Below are positions 27,123 through 36,021 of a stretch of DNA of 64,000 nt, piece after piece. The stretch spans positions 1 to 64,000 of the forward strand of contig DYCF01000025.1 in the NCBI GenBank assembly GCA_019418225.1, in the 5' to 3' direction. Position 1 is the first letter of the stretch. Each line of letters begins with the position of its first letter. The DNA is from Clostridiales bacterium (GTDB lineage Bacteria > Bacillota > Clostridia > Lachnospirales > Cellulosilyticaceae). Under the pieces are notes generated by a model. That model had not been told where the DNA came from and did no database searches. It saw nothing but the letters and a program-made list of their open reading frames with translations. The position numbers were made by a program, and so were the translations under genes.

Positions 27123-27177
27123 ATTTCACATAACTAAAAATCATGAATAACTAAATTTTATAAATGTGAAATCTATA
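27123..27177 (+). promoter_or_regulatory. Shared upstream element, copy B, before the alpha-galactosidase
   Basis: 55 bp, near-identical to copy A (20686-20741), with the same inverted-repeat ends ATTTCACAT/ATGTGAAAT. It ends about 60 bp before a TATAAT (27238-27243) whose -35 region is poor, a layout suggesting an activator site. It lies 137 nt before the ATG at 27315. Confidence 0.75.
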
Positions 27178-27314
27178 TATACTTTTGATTTTTATTAAAT
27201 ATTTTAAATATTATTATATTTTAAAAATACTATCTGTTATAATTAGCATAGGGATTCCATATATATACTACTTTTTATTAATCCTCTACTACACAAAATA
27301 AAGGAGTGACTCTT

Positions 27315-28574
27315 ATGAAACTAGCACAAACACCACCTATGGGCTGGAATAGTTGGGATTGTTATGGTGCTTCTGTTACAGAAGCTACAGTTCGTTCTAA
27401 TGCAGAATTTATGGCAAATCATTTAAAACAATATGGTTGGCAATACATTGTAGTAGATATTCAGTGGTATGAACCAACTGCTGAAAACCATGAATATCAT
27501 AAGTTTGTACCACTTGAAATGGATGAGTATTCTAGGCTGCTTCCTGCTGTTAATCGTTTTCCTTCTGCAAAAGATGGACAAGGTTTTAAACCACTTGCCG
27601 ATTACATACATTCTCTTGGCCTAAAATTTGGTATTCATATTATGCGTGGCATTCCTCGCCAGGCTGCTCATCAACACAGTGCCATTAAAGGTACATCAAT
27701 TACTGCCAATGAGATTGCAAACCCTAATGATGTCTGTGAATGGAACCCAGATATGTATGGCATTCATGCAAATGCACCTGGTGCTGCCGAGTATTATAAC
27801 AGTTTATTTGAACTCTATGCTTCTTGGGGTGTTGACTTTGTAAAAGTTGATGATATTTGTAGAGAATTTCGTATTGGAGAGATTCAGCTCATTCATAATG
27901 CCATTAAAAATAGCGGACGTGAAATGATTCTTAGCCTTTCTCCAGGCCCTGCACCACTGGAACATGCAGAGGAATTTAAAGAACTTGCTAACATGTGGCG
28001 TATTACAGATGATTTCTGGGACAAGTGGGAGCTGCTTTATGATATGTTCTCCCGCAGTGAAAAATGGTGTACCCATTCTGGACCTGGTAGCTGGCCAGAT
28101 TGCGATATGTTACCTATCGGACCCATTCTCCAAGATTACAAAAAAGAAAACTGGACCAAATTTACAAAAGATGAGCAAATTACAATGTTAACACTGTGGT
28201 GTATGATGCGTTCCCCCCTTATTATTGGTGGCGACATGACTGGCTTTGATGACTTTACAATGCGTCTTTTAACCAATGAGGCACTACTTGAAATCGTTAA
28301 TCATACCCACTCTGCACATCAACTCTTTAGGCGTGGTGAAGCTGGTAAAGAACAAATTGCCTGGTTTACAACTCATGAAGAAAAGGGCTACTACCTCGCC
28401 CTCTTTAACTGTGATAACCAAGAAGCAACCCTTACAGCTACCTTACCGATTGATGGTACCTATAATGTTTATGACATCTGGGCAAAAGAGGAAATTGGGA
28501 GCTGCACGCAAGTACTAAGTGCCAAAGTTCCTGCTCATGGTGCTAAAGTTTATCGTTTATTACCATGTGAATAA
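27315..28574 (+). CDS. GH27 alpha-galactosidase-like glycoside hydrolase
   Basis: About 419 residues with the (beta/alpha)8 GH27 pattern: TPPMGWNSWDCYG at the N-terminus, WQYIVVDIQWYEP, the nucleophile segment VDFVKVDDICRE and the acid/base region WRITDDFWDKW. The C-terminal ~80 residues form the usual antiparallel beta domain. No signal peptide, so it probably acts inside the cell on imported galactosides; the exact linkage cannot be told. The ATG at 27315 is eight bases after AAGGAG; the GTG at 27306 overlaps it. Confidence 0.92.
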   Translation: MKLAQTPPMGWNSWDCYGASVTEATVRSNAEFMANHLKQYGWQYIVVDIQWYEPTAENHEYHKFVPLEMDEYSRLLPAVNRFPSAKDGQGFKPLADYIHSLGLKFGIHIMRGIPRQAAHQHSAIKGTSITANEIANPNDVCEWNPDMYGIHANAPGAAEYYNSLFELYASWGVDFVKVDDICREFRIGEIQLIHNAIKNSGREMILSLSPGPAPLEHAEEFKELANMWRITDDFWDKWELLYDMFSRSEKWCTHSGPGSWPDCDMLPIGPILQDYKKENWTKFTKDEQITMLTLWCMMRSPLIIGGDMTGFDDFTMRLLTNEALLEIVNHTHSAHQLFRRGEAGKEQIAWFTTHEEKGYYLALFNCDNQEATLTATLPIDGTYNVYDIWAKEEIGSCTQVLSAKVPAHGAKVYRLLPCE

Positions 28575-28584
28575 GACAATATAA

Positions 28585-28651
28585 AAGGAAAGTGTACCCT
28601 AAAGGGCAGAGACCTTTTTTAGTCTCTATCTTTTAGAGTACACTTTCCTTT
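28585..28651. terminator. Bidirectional terminator between the GH27 and DUF1284 genes
   Basis: AAGGAAAGTGTAC / GTACACTTTCCTT outer stem with an inner AGAGAC/GTCTCT stem, between convergent genes. Confidence 0.85.
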
Positions 28652-28661
28652 ATGATAAAAC

Positions 28662-29048
28662 TTATAATACTGGGATACCTTTCTTGCATATTTCAATCCA
28701 TTGGCAATCCCCACAAACACTATTTAACTGCTTTTGTTCTATAATTTGAGTGTATGCTAAATTTTTAAATTTACCGTAGTTTAATACTTGTCCTTCCTTA
28801 AGTCCGCAGAGCTTTGCTACTTGCTGATCATATCGTTCTACCTTACTTTGAGAAGTACATCCTTCCCCAATCATATTCGGGCACTTCTCACAAATAGCAT
28901 CTTTTCCTAAGATAATTTCTATTTCATTCTCATCCTTAAGTGCCTTATGGATATTTCCCATATTGATTACAAAATCTGAAGAATAGCCCTTCCCTTCAAA
29001 GAATGTTAAACATAATATATGATGTGGTCTCAGTCTAAGCTTTAACAT
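28662..29048 (-). CDS. DUF1284 domain protein, cysteine-rich
   Basis: A 128-residue protein beginning LRLRPHHILCLTFFEGKGYS, the hallmark of DUF1284. Further cysteines (ICEKCPNM, EGCTS, VCGDCQWIEIC) suggest Fe-S or zinc binding. It overlaps the end of bioY by 14 bases and is cotranscribed with it. Function unknown. Confidence 0.85.
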   Translation of the reverse strand: MLKLRLRPHHILCLTFFEGKGYSSDFVINMGNIHKALKDENEIEIILGKDAICEKCPNMIGEGCTSQSKVERYDQQVAKLCGLKEGQVLNYGKFKNLAYTQIIEQKQLNSVCGDCQWIEICKKGIPVL

Positions 29049-29604
29049 AAGGACCTACCCTCTTTACTATAATTAAAGCCAAAGCAATTTTCACTAAATC
29101 TGGAATTACATAAGGAAATACACACCATCCAAGTGCAGTTATCACCCCAACAGCACCTGATGTTTTCGCATAGAAATACATAAACCATGCAGTTCCAAAA
29201 ACATAACACACAATAAGTCCACCTACCATAGCAAGCGCCATAACCCATGCCTTCTTACCAAACTTATCTATAATTGTGCCTGTAATAAGTGCTGAAAAAA
29301 TAAACCCTATAATATAGCCTCCTGTATTTCCCATAAGTACACCTATACCACTATTAAATCCAGCAAATACAGGTACGCCAATCATCCCTAGTAATATGTA
29401 TACAATAAGCGACAACGTTCCTCGCTTTGTTCCCAGTAAACCAACTGCCATAAAAATAGCAAATGTCTGCATGGTAAAAGGAATCGTCATAGGTACCGAA
29501 ATCCAAGAACAAATAGTAATTAATGCGGTAAAAAGTGCAATGTATGCCAAATCAGTAGCTGTCAATTTTTTAGTCGTTGATGCTTCATTCATTATCGTAT
29601 CCAT
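29035..29604 (-). CDS. bioY: Biotin transporter BioY (ECF S component)
   Basis: Substrate-binding membrane subunit for biotin uptake, with about six membrane helices in 189 residues. The BioY signature GMIGVPVFAGFNSGIGVLMGNTGGY is intact. The ATG at 29604 follows GGAGG; the upstream GTG lies within that site. No ECF energising module genes (ecfA, ecfT) are in the window, so it must use shared ones elsewhere or act alone. A good sigma-A promoter and a palindrome lie upstream. Confidence 0.95.
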   Translation of the reverse strand: MDTIMNEASTTKKLTATDLAYIALFTALITICSWISVPMTIPFTMQTFAIFMAVGLLGTKRGTLSLIVYILLGMIGVPVFAGFNSGIGVLMGNTGGYIIGFIFSALITGTIIDKFGKKAWVMALAMVGGLIVCYVFGTAWFMYFYAKTSGAVGVITALGWCVFPYVIPDLVKIALALIIVKRVGPYVKA

Positions 29605-29616
29605 TTTTACCTCCAC

Positions 29617-29631
29617 ACTTATATGATAAGT
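29617..29631. promoter_or_regulatory. 15-bp palindrome in the bioY leader
   Basis: ACTTAT-ATG-ATAAGT (plus strand) lies between the -10 box and the ribosome binding site. Possible operator of a biotin-responsive repressor; it is not the classical BirA box as I remember it. Confidence 0.35.
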
Positions 29632-29633
29632 AA

Positions 29634-29662
29634 ATTCTAATCATTTCACCTTTATTTGTCAA
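29634..29662 (-). promoter_or_regulatory. Sigma-A promoter of bioY-DUF1284
   Basis: Minus-strand TTGACA (29657-29662), a 17-nt spacer, and TAGAAT (29634-29639). Confidence 0.75.
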
Positions 29663-29766
29663 CTCAATGATTTCTCAAAGTTTACAATTATTGTCATCCT
29701 ATTTAAAGATGATAAGGAACTTCCCCTCACGGCAAATCTTCCTTTGCCGCTTGGGAATTAATCCTA

Positions 29767-31095
29767 TTACTTTTCTTTAACTTGCTTCTTACTCATATAA
29801 GAATAAATTGGCAGACCTATGAGCGTGATAATGATTCCGCCTATTGAAATATAGGTATCTGTAATAAGTTGATTGATTACAACAAATAAGCCGCCTACTA
29901 TAGCAATTATAGGAATTACTGGATATAAAGGCACCTTATAAGGCCTATCAAGTTCTGGTCTTGTCTTTCTTAATATGATAACGCCAATAAATGTTAAAAC
30001 ATAAAATGCCCATACTGCAAATATGGTTAAGTCAGATAATAAATTAAATTGACCTGTTAAAGCATATAAACAAGCAAGAATTGCCACCAACCAAATTGCA
30101 TTGTATGGTGAACTTCCTTTATTAACTTTAGAAATAGTTTTAGCACCTGGTATTAAACCTGCTTTACTTAATACATAAGGTATTCTTGACCCTGTCAAGA
30201 TATAGCCATTGGTTGTCCCAAATACAGAAATCAAAATACCTGCTGAAATAAGCTTCCCACCTATATTACCAAATAACTTCGTAGCAACTAAAGAAGCTGG
30301 TGAAGTAACACTTGCAAGTTCACTAGCCGGTGCAACCCATAAGTAGGCAATATTAATCGTTAAGTAAACTGCCATCACCAAAGATAATCCGCCTACAATA
30401 GCTATTGGTAAATCCTTACCTGGTTCTTTCATTTCACCTGCTATTGCCCCTACGTTAATCCAACCATCATAGGCAAACAATGTGGCAATCAAAACCTTGC
30501 CTGCCATTGTTGCTACATTTACGTCTTCTCCTACCATAGGACTAAAAATAGGCGTACTATTTCCCTTTATAAATCCAAATATAATAATCAGTGCTAAAGG
30601 CACTAACTTGCCTACTGTTGCTATGGTCTGAATATATCCTCCCAATGAAGACCCAAGCACATTAAAAAAGGCTAATAGAATAATTAACCCTAAGGCAATA
30701 GGTAATATGATTCCTCTATTACTTGCTTCAAATCCTAAAAGTTCAGCAGCTTGTTGGGCGAAAATTACTGCCGAAGCTGCAATTGTCCCAGGGAAAAATA
30801 ATACGGTCTGCATCCACCCCGTTAAAAAGCCATAACGTTTCCCATATATTTCTTCAATATAAATCATCATACCGCCTGTCTTAGGAATGGCTGCTGAAAC
30901 TTCTGTAGCTGTAAGCCCTCCTGTTATGGTGACGATACCACCTAAAATCCATGCAAGAATACCGAATCCCGGTGCACCGTTTGTGGCTGTATAGATTGCT
31001 TGTGGCTTAAAAAATACGCCTGATCCAATGACTAAGCCAACTACTGTAGAAATAGCTGCTGAAATCCCTAAGTTCTTCTCTAATTCTTTACTCAT
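29767..31095 (-). CDS. APC-superfamily amino acid permease
   Basis: About 442 residues with 12 membrane helices. The first helix region IGSGVFFKPQAIY carries the unwound G-S-G motif of the LAT/APC group, with further family stretches ETSAAIPKTGG-like and AYDGWINVGAIAGEMKEPGKDLP. Probably a serine/threonine or broader amino acid exchanger; the substrate is not fixed by sequence. The start is the ATG at 31095, six bases after GGAGG; the open frame continues 45 bases further upstream without a better site. Confidence 0.92.
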   Translation of the reverse strand: MSKELEKNLGISAAISTVVGLVIGSGVFFKPQAIYTATNGAPGFGILAWILGGIVTITGGLTATEVSAAIPKTGGMMIYIEEIYGKRYGFLTGWMQTVLFFPGTIAASAVIFAQQAAELLGFEASNRGIILPIALGLIILLAFFNVLGSSLGGYIQTIATVGKLVPLALIIIFGFIKGNSTPIFSPMVGEDVNVATMAGKVLIATLFAYDGWINVGAIAGEMKEPGKDLPIAIVGGLSLVMAVYLTINIAYLWVAPASELASVTSPASLVATKLFGNIGGKLISAGILISVFGTTNGYILTGSRIPYVLSKAGLIPGAKTISKVNKGSSPYNAIWLVAILACLYALTGQFNLLSDLTIFAVWAFYVLTFIGVIILRKTRPELDRPYKVPLYPVIPIIAIVGGLFVVINQLITDTYISIGGIIITLIGLPIYSYMSKKQVKEK

Positions 31096-31198
31096 AACTG
31101 CCTCCAAGTCCATTAATGTTATGAAACTAGTATTTCCCATTTCCTTATAAATATAATTGTCCTTTTATACAGGTACATCACATCCTTTTAGCCAACTA

Positions 31199-31238
31199 AA
31201 AAGGAAGTAGCACTTATTAGCTTATGCTACTTCCTTTT
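31199..31238 (-). terminator. Terminator of the metNIQ-amidohydrolase operon
   Basis: AAAAGGAAGTAGCA / TGCTACTTCCTTTT stem followed by a T-rich stretch on the minus strand. Confidence 0.85.
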
Positions 31239-31286
31239 ATTTATCTTTTATTTATCTCTTATTTATCTCTTATTTATCTTTTATTT
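31238..31286. repeat. 11-bp tandem repeat (TATTTATCTYT), about 4.4 copies
   Basis: Four near-perfect units plus a partial one, between the amidohydrolase stop codon and its terminator. Confidence 0.9.
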
Positions 31287-31296
31287 CTTTTGTCTT

Positions 31297-32475
31297 TTAA
31301 GCCTCACGCTGCTCAAATTCTCTTTTAATGGCTTCTAATAATTCATGCTCTCTTAGAACCTTTAATCCTGTTAATGCTAATGCTTTTGCTGATAAACTGA
31401 GGCCTTCATCTGCCTTTTTAGAGGCTGCTGCTACTCTGAATTCTTCTGTATGGGCAGCAATAGGGCACTCTGAAATAGCAATGGTTGGTTGAATCGTAGG
31501 AATGACATGGCTTACATTTCCAGTATCGGTTGACCCTACTTCCCTTAAGATTCTCTCTTCGACACGCTCCCCTAAGCTTTCCATCTCTTCTGCAAAGACT
31601 TCATCCAATGTTTTATTAGGTGCTAAGTCCTCCACCATATTTTGAATCGGTGCATATTGTGCTGTGCAGCCTGTCATATTTGCCGCACCATCTGCAATAT
31701 TATACACCTTCTGTATAAGAGCTTCTAATTTCTTAGCAGTCGCTGCTCTTAAATAAAAACGTGCCTTTGTATAATCAGGAATGATATTAGCTGCTTTTCC
31801 GCCATCTAAAATTACCCCATGGATACGTACATCTGAAGTCACCTGCTGTCTTAGAGCATTAATGCCATTATAAAATAAAATCATAGCATCTAAGGCATTG
31901 ATGCCTTCTTCTGGCATAGCTGAAGCATGAGCTGATTTGCCGAAGAACTCAAAATCAATAGGCGCTACAGCAATAGCTGTACTTGTTCTTTGTGTATAAG
32001 AAGAAGGATGTACCATCATTGCCACATCTGTCCCTTCAAAGACTCCAGCCTTTACATAACTTGCCTTGGCACTGCCGTTTACACCGCCTTCTTCTGCTGG
32101 CGTTCCAAATACCTTGACTGTACCACCTACTTCTTCAATACACTGACCTAAGGCAATGGCTGCTGCCGTACTGCTTACCCCTATCATATTATGGCCACAA
32201 GCATGACCTAAGCCTTCTAACGCATCGTATTCAGCTAAATACCCAATAGTTGGTCCTTCTTTCTTAGAGGTCTTAGTCGCAATAAAGCCTGTATGATAAC
32301 CTGCAATATCTTTTTCCACCTCAAATCCTGCTCCTTCTAACGCTGCAATTAGAAGGGAAGACGCATAGACTTCTTTATTTCCTACCTCTGGATTGGCATG
32401 AATCTTATGACTCATATGTACCCAAATTTTTGTTGATTGATCAATATATTCGATGATTTGTTTACGTGCTTTCAT
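31297..32475 (-). CDS. M20 family amidohydrolase (AbgB/HipO-like)
   Basis: A 392-residue cytoplasmic metal-dependent amidohydrolase. Motifs include HANPEVGNKE, AEYDALEGLGHACGHN (metal ligands), GTPAEEGG and the dimerisation-domain stretch around SAHASAMPEEGINALDA. It is 17 nt downstream of metQ and in the methionine T-box operon, so it probably releases methionine or another sulfur amino acid from N-acylated or conjugated forms taken up by MetNIQ. That role is inferred from context; the family alone covers many N-acyl amino acids. Confidence 0.88.
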   Translation of the reverse strand: MKARKQIIEYIDQSTKIWVHMSHKIHANPEVGNKEVYASSLLIAALEGAGFEVEKDIAGYHTGFIATKTSKKEGPTIGYLAEYDALEGLGHACGHNMIGVSSTAAAIALGQCIEEVGGTVKVFGTPAEEGGVNGSAKASYVKAGVFEGTDVAMMVHPSSYTQRTSTAIAVAPIDFEFFGKSAHASAMPEEGINALDAMILFYNGINALRQQVTSDVRIHGVILDGGKAANIIPDYTKARFYLRAATAKKLEALIQKVYNIADGAANMTGCTAQYAPIQNMVEDLAPNKTLDEVFAEEMESLGERVEERILREVGSTDTGNVSHVIPTIQPTIAISECPIAAHTEEFRVAAASKKADEGLSLSAKALALTGLKVLREHELLEAIKREFEQREA

Positions 32476-32492
32476 ATTATTTTCCTCTTACT

Positions 32493-33308
32493 TTAAAATA
32501 ATGGGATTTGTGCGCCTCCATATACCTTATTAATTAATTCTTTTACTGGCTCTGTTCTATAAATCTCAACTAAACGTTTAAGTTCAGGGCGTTCCTCATC
32601 CCCATTTCTAACTGCAAAAATATTATAGTAGTTTTTTGCATCTTCATTATTAATATCTTGAATGTAAATAGAATCCTCCAATGGTTTAAGTCCTGCTGTA
32701 ACCGCTACATTACTATTGATTACACCTAAATCAATATCCTGAAGAGAACGTGGAATAATATTAGGGTCTACTGAAGTAATTTCTAAGTTTTTAGGGTTCT
32801 CTATAATATCATTGACTGTTGGTGTTGCTCCTACACCTTCTTTTAATTTAATGAGCCCCGCTTGCTCTAAAATAATAAGGGCACGCCCACCATTTGTAGC
32901 ATCTGTTGGAATAGCCACCTTAGCATTTTGAGGTGTATCACCAATATCTGTCACTGTTTCTGAGAAAACTGCCATTGGTGCAATCACGCTATATCCGATT
33001 GAAACTAAGTCTAAATTACGATCTTTGATAAATTGATTGAAATAAATTTCTGTCTGGAATGAATTAATATCAATTTCTCCTTCTGCTAAAGCTATATTAG
33101 GTTGAATATAATCTGAAAAACTTACCACTTCTAATTCAATATCTTCTTTAGCTAATTCATCTTTAATATAATTCCAAATGGTAAAGTCTGTACCATTTAC
33201 ACCTACCTTAATTTTTGTGTCTGCACTTGTGTTACTGCCACATCCTGTAAAAACACCTAAAATACTAATGAATAAAATGCTTACGATTAATCTCTTTAAA
33301 TTTTTCAT
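32493..33308 (-). CDS. metQ: MetQ-type methionine-binding lipoprotein
   Basis: Extracytoplasmic solute-binding protein of the NlpA family, 271 residues. The signal ends in lipobox GVFTGC, giving a lipid-anchored cysteine at about residue 23. The fold signatures KVGVNGTDFTIWNYIKDEL and IDINSFQTEIYFNQF are typical. Encoded after metN and metI in the same operon under a methionine T-box, supporting methionine (or related sulfur compound) import. Confidence 0.93.
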   Translation of the reverse strand: MKNLKRLIVSILFISILGVFTGCGSNTSADTKIKVGVNGTDFTIWNYIKDELAKEDIELEVVSFSDYIQPNIALAEGEIDINSFQTEIYFNQFIKDRNLDLVSIGYSVIAPMAVFSETVTDIGDTPQNAKVAIPTDATNGGRALIILEQAGLIKLKEGVGATPTVNDIIENPKNLEITSVDPNIIPRSLQDIDLGVINSNVAVTAGLKPLEDSIYIQDINNEDAKNYYNIFAVRNGDEERPELKRLVEIYRTEPVKELINKVYGGAQIPLF

Positions 33309-33402
33309 ACTAAATCCTCCTTATAATTATGAATAATATATTTACCTTATCTAGATTTCTTATGGAACTGCTATCTGTTTTATCTCTACTTATATGACTC
33401 TA

Positions 33403-34089
33403 TTAATGAGTTAACTTCCTAGCCACTATATCACCTATGGCCTGAACAATACTTACAAGAATAAGTAATAAAATAACGGTGACAATCATAATGTCTGTCT
33501 TAAAATATTGATAGCCATATTGAATAGCAAAGCTACCAAGTCCACCGCCACCTACAGTTCCAGCCATCGCTGAAAAGCTAATTAAACTAATAACGGATAA
33601 AGTAATGGCATGAACAATGCCTGCTAAGCCTTCAGGAATAATCACTTCTTTAATAATCTGAAATGGACTAAATCCCATAGCTCTAGCTGCTTCAATTACG
33701 CCTTTGTCAATTTGATAAAGCGCTACTTCTACTTGCCTTGCAATAAAAGGGGTTACGCCTACAATAAGTGGCACATAAGCACCCTTAGTACCAATTGTTG
33801 TCCCTACAATCCATCTTGTAAAAGGTACAATAGCTGCAATAAGAATCACAAATGGCACTGACCTAAAACCATTGACCACCTTAGATAGCACACTATAAAC
33901 TCCTTTATTTTCTAAAATATGCTTAGGACTGGTCACTAACATGAGTATCCCTAATGGGATTCCTAGTACTGATGAAATAAGTGTTGCTACGGATACCATT
34001 TGAAGTGTTTCCCCTAAAGCTTTCATCATATCCGGGAAAAACTCCACCACATTAGGCATAATTTGCATTAATAATTCTCTCATCCTCAA
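33403..34089 (-). CDS. metI: Methionine ABC transporter permease MetI
   Basis: A 228-residue permease with five membrane helices. The coupling motif EAARAMGFSPFQIIKEVIIPEGLAG, used to contact the ATPase, is intact. It overlaps the 3' end of metN by 38 bases and works with MetN and MetQ. Confidence 0.95.
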   Translation of the reverse strand: MRMRELLMQIMPNVVEFFPDMMKALGETLQMVSVATLISSVLGIPLGILMLVTSPKHILENKGVYSVLSKVVNGFRSVPFVILIAAIVPFTRWIVGTTIGTKGAYVPLIVGVTPFIARQVEVALYQIDKGVIEAARAMGFSPFQIIKEVIIPEGLAGIVHAITLSVISLISFSAMAGTVGGGGLGSFAIQYGYQYFKTDIMIVTVILLLILVSIVQAIGDIVARKLTH

Positions 34090-35080
34090 TGACCTCCATT
34101 TCTACTTTTTGTGTTCTAAGATATTCAATTGCATCTTTTACGGCTTCTGCCTTGCCTTGTAAATCAATGACTAAATTGCCAATCCAAGTGTCTTGTAATT
34201 TTTCTATATTTCCTACAGTGATATTAGCTTCAATATCAAATCGTCTTGAAATATCTGATATCAGTGGTTTCCCTGATGATTCTCCTATATATCTCAAATG
34301 AAGAAGTTTTGCAATTTCCCCTACCTTTGGCTGACTAAAACGTTCATAATGGAAATCCTTACTTACAAATTCCCTTGTAATATGACTCTTAGGCGTACCA
34401 AATACTTCGACTAAGGAACCTATTTCTAAGAGTTTCCCCTTTTCCATTACCGCCACCTTGGTACAAATTTCTTTAATAACTTCCATTTGATGTGTAATGA
34501 GTACAATAGTAATCCCAAGCTGTTCATTAATTTCCTTTAATAATTTTAAAATAGACTTTGTCGTCTGAGGGTCTAAAGCTGAAGTTGCCTCATCGCATAA
34601 AAGGATTTTAGGATTAGTTGCTAATGCTCTAGCTATAGCTACTCTTTGTTTCTGTCCACCACTCAGCTGAGATGGGTAAGCTTTGATTTTATCTTCTAGC
34701 CCTACAAGTTTTAAAAGCTCCTGTACACGTGCTTCTTTTTCTCCCCTGCTAAGCTTGGTATATTTTAAGGGAAACGCAATATTCTCAAAGACATTTTTAC
34801 TTTTCATCAAGTTAAAATGCTGAAAGATCATACCAATTTCCTTTCTCACCTCTCTAAGTCCGGCTTCACCAAGTTCACTTATTTCTTGCCCCATAACTTT
34901 CACCTGTCCTGATGTCGGTTGCTCTAGGCCATTGATACAACGAATCAATGTACTTTTTCCTGCCCCACTATAACCAATGATTCCAAAGATATCACCTTTT
35001 GTAATCTCCAGTGAAACATTATCTAAAGCCTTCACTTCTCCGCCATTAAAAACTTTTTGTATATGCGTTAATTTAATCAT
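34052..35080 (-). CDS. metN: Methionine ABC transporter ATP-binding protein MetN
   Basis: A 342-residue ATPase: Walker A GYSGAGKST, signature LSGGQKQR, Walker [15 protein letters not shown]-loop ITHQ. The C-terminal ~90 residues form the NIL/ACT-like regulatory domain known to bind methionine and inhibit transport. First gene of the operon, expressed through the T-box leader. Confidence 0.96.
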   Translation of the reverse strand: MIKLTHIQKVFNGGEVKALDNVSLEITKGDIFGIIGYSGAGKSTLIRCINGLEQPTSGQVKVMGQEISELGEAGLREVRKEIGMIFQHFNLMKSKNVFENIAFPLKYTKLSRGEKEARVQELLKLVGLEDKIKAYPSQLSGGQKQRVAIARALATNPKILLCDEATSALDPQTTKSILKLLKEINEQLGITIVLITHQMEVIKEICTKVAVMEKGKLLEIGSLVEVFGTPKSHITREFVSKDFHYERFSQPKVGEIAKLLHLRYIGESSGKPLISDISRRFDIEANITVGNIEKLQDTWIGNLVIDLQGKAEAVKDAIEYLRTQKVEMEVIEDERIINANYA

Positions 35081-35163
35081 TTACTTATCTCCTTACTGTT
35101 TCTATCACCTAGCATCTCTACTGTATGCTTTATTCAAATATTTAATTTTTGTTATTGGGGAGC

Positions 35164-35207
35164 AAAAAAGCCCCGCCTCTATAGCTAAATTGCTATAGAG
35201 GCGGGGC
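35164..35207 (-). terminator. T-box-controlled terminator before metN
   Basis: A perfect 16-bp stem GCCCCGCCTCTATAGC with complement, followed by TTTTTT on the minus strand. Confidence 0.95.
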
Positions 35208-35497
35208 TATATATATTACGCCACGCGGTACCACTCTATTTCACCTGTATTTCACAATACAGACCTCTTCAAGTACGGCATAAATTAAACTACATCTTAG
35301 ATTTAATCTATGGTTATACTCTATCGCTATAACAGGCGAACCCGTTGTAACCTTAGTTCTAGAACTTCAGCTACACTGCTCCAAGACCATGTTCAGTTTA
35401 CTATTCTTTGCTTCTTCTCAGCTCCCGAAGCTCTCTGGTAAAAGACCTCATAAACTTACTCTTCTTTTCGTTGCATTTGTTATTTTTAAGTTATCGT
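35164..35497 (-). promoter_or_regulatory. T-box leader, methionine specific
   Basis: On the minus strand the T-box AGAGTGGTACCGCG (35224-35237) precedes the strong terminator. Stem I is recognisable from AGAGAGCTTCGGGAGCTGAGA, and the specifier loop reads GAAC-ATG-G, placing an AUG codon at 35388-35390. Uncharged tRNA-Met should stabilise the antiterminator and switch on metNIQ and the amidohydrolase. Confidence 0.93.
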
Positions 35498-35503
35498 CAT
35501 CTT

Positions 35504-35532
35504 AGCATATGTGTTTTTATGAATGCAAGTAA
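35504..35532 (-). promoter_or_regulatory. Predicted promoter of the T-box/metNIQ transcript
   Basis: Minus-strand -35 TTACTT and -10 TATGCT (35504-35509), 17-nt spacer. The -35 is only moderately close to consensus. Confidence 0.4.
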
Positions 35533-35633
35533 TTTTTTATTTTTTATGTTAATTTTGTTAATTTTTTATATGAAATTATTATTATCCATTCTAATTCCTA
35601 GTATATTTACACATTTATCTATTTACCTAAATA

Positions 35634-35735
35634 TTAGGTAACCATTTTCTCCATATCTTGCTTTGTTTGCATATATTGGGTATGCCCTCTTTCTAGAGTT
35701 TCTAGTTCTTCCTCATACCTTTCCTTCTTGAGGTG
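35634..35735 (-). pseudogene. Possible gene remnant (coiled, charged C-terminal fragment)
   Basis: A 33-codon open stretch without start codon or ribosome binding site reads KKERYEEELETLERGHTQYM and ends with a stop. Its composition is protein-like, such as the C-terminal helix of a PadR-type regulator. Too short to be sure. Confidence 0.2.
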
Positions 35736-35790
35736 TTACCATACACTATTCTCCTATTTTATAATTAAGATATTATCCTTTTTACTCTAT

Positions 35791-35826
35791 AAAAAAAGCA
35801 CCAATTCTTATAAAATTGGTGCTTTC
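35791..35826 (-). terminator. Terminator of tRNA-Ala
   Basis: AAAGCACCAATT / AATTGGTGCTTT stem followed by seven T residues on the minus strand. Confidence 0.9.
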
Positions 35827-35828
35827 TA

Positions 35829-35901
<73 letters not shown>

Positions 35902-36021
35902 TTTTTCTTAATTTTATAATACTTATAATTATTTTTCAATATAATATAGTCTATTAATTCCAAATTATTTTCACCTCTATAGCATATCACTTAATGTCTT
36001 ATAAAATAATCAACTACAAAT

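Noticed and set aside
31236..31290. 11-bp tandem repeats as a CRISPR-like array
   Set aside because: The units are contiguous with no spacers; it is a simple low-complexity tandem repeat. No CRISPR array or cas gene was seen anywhere in the window.
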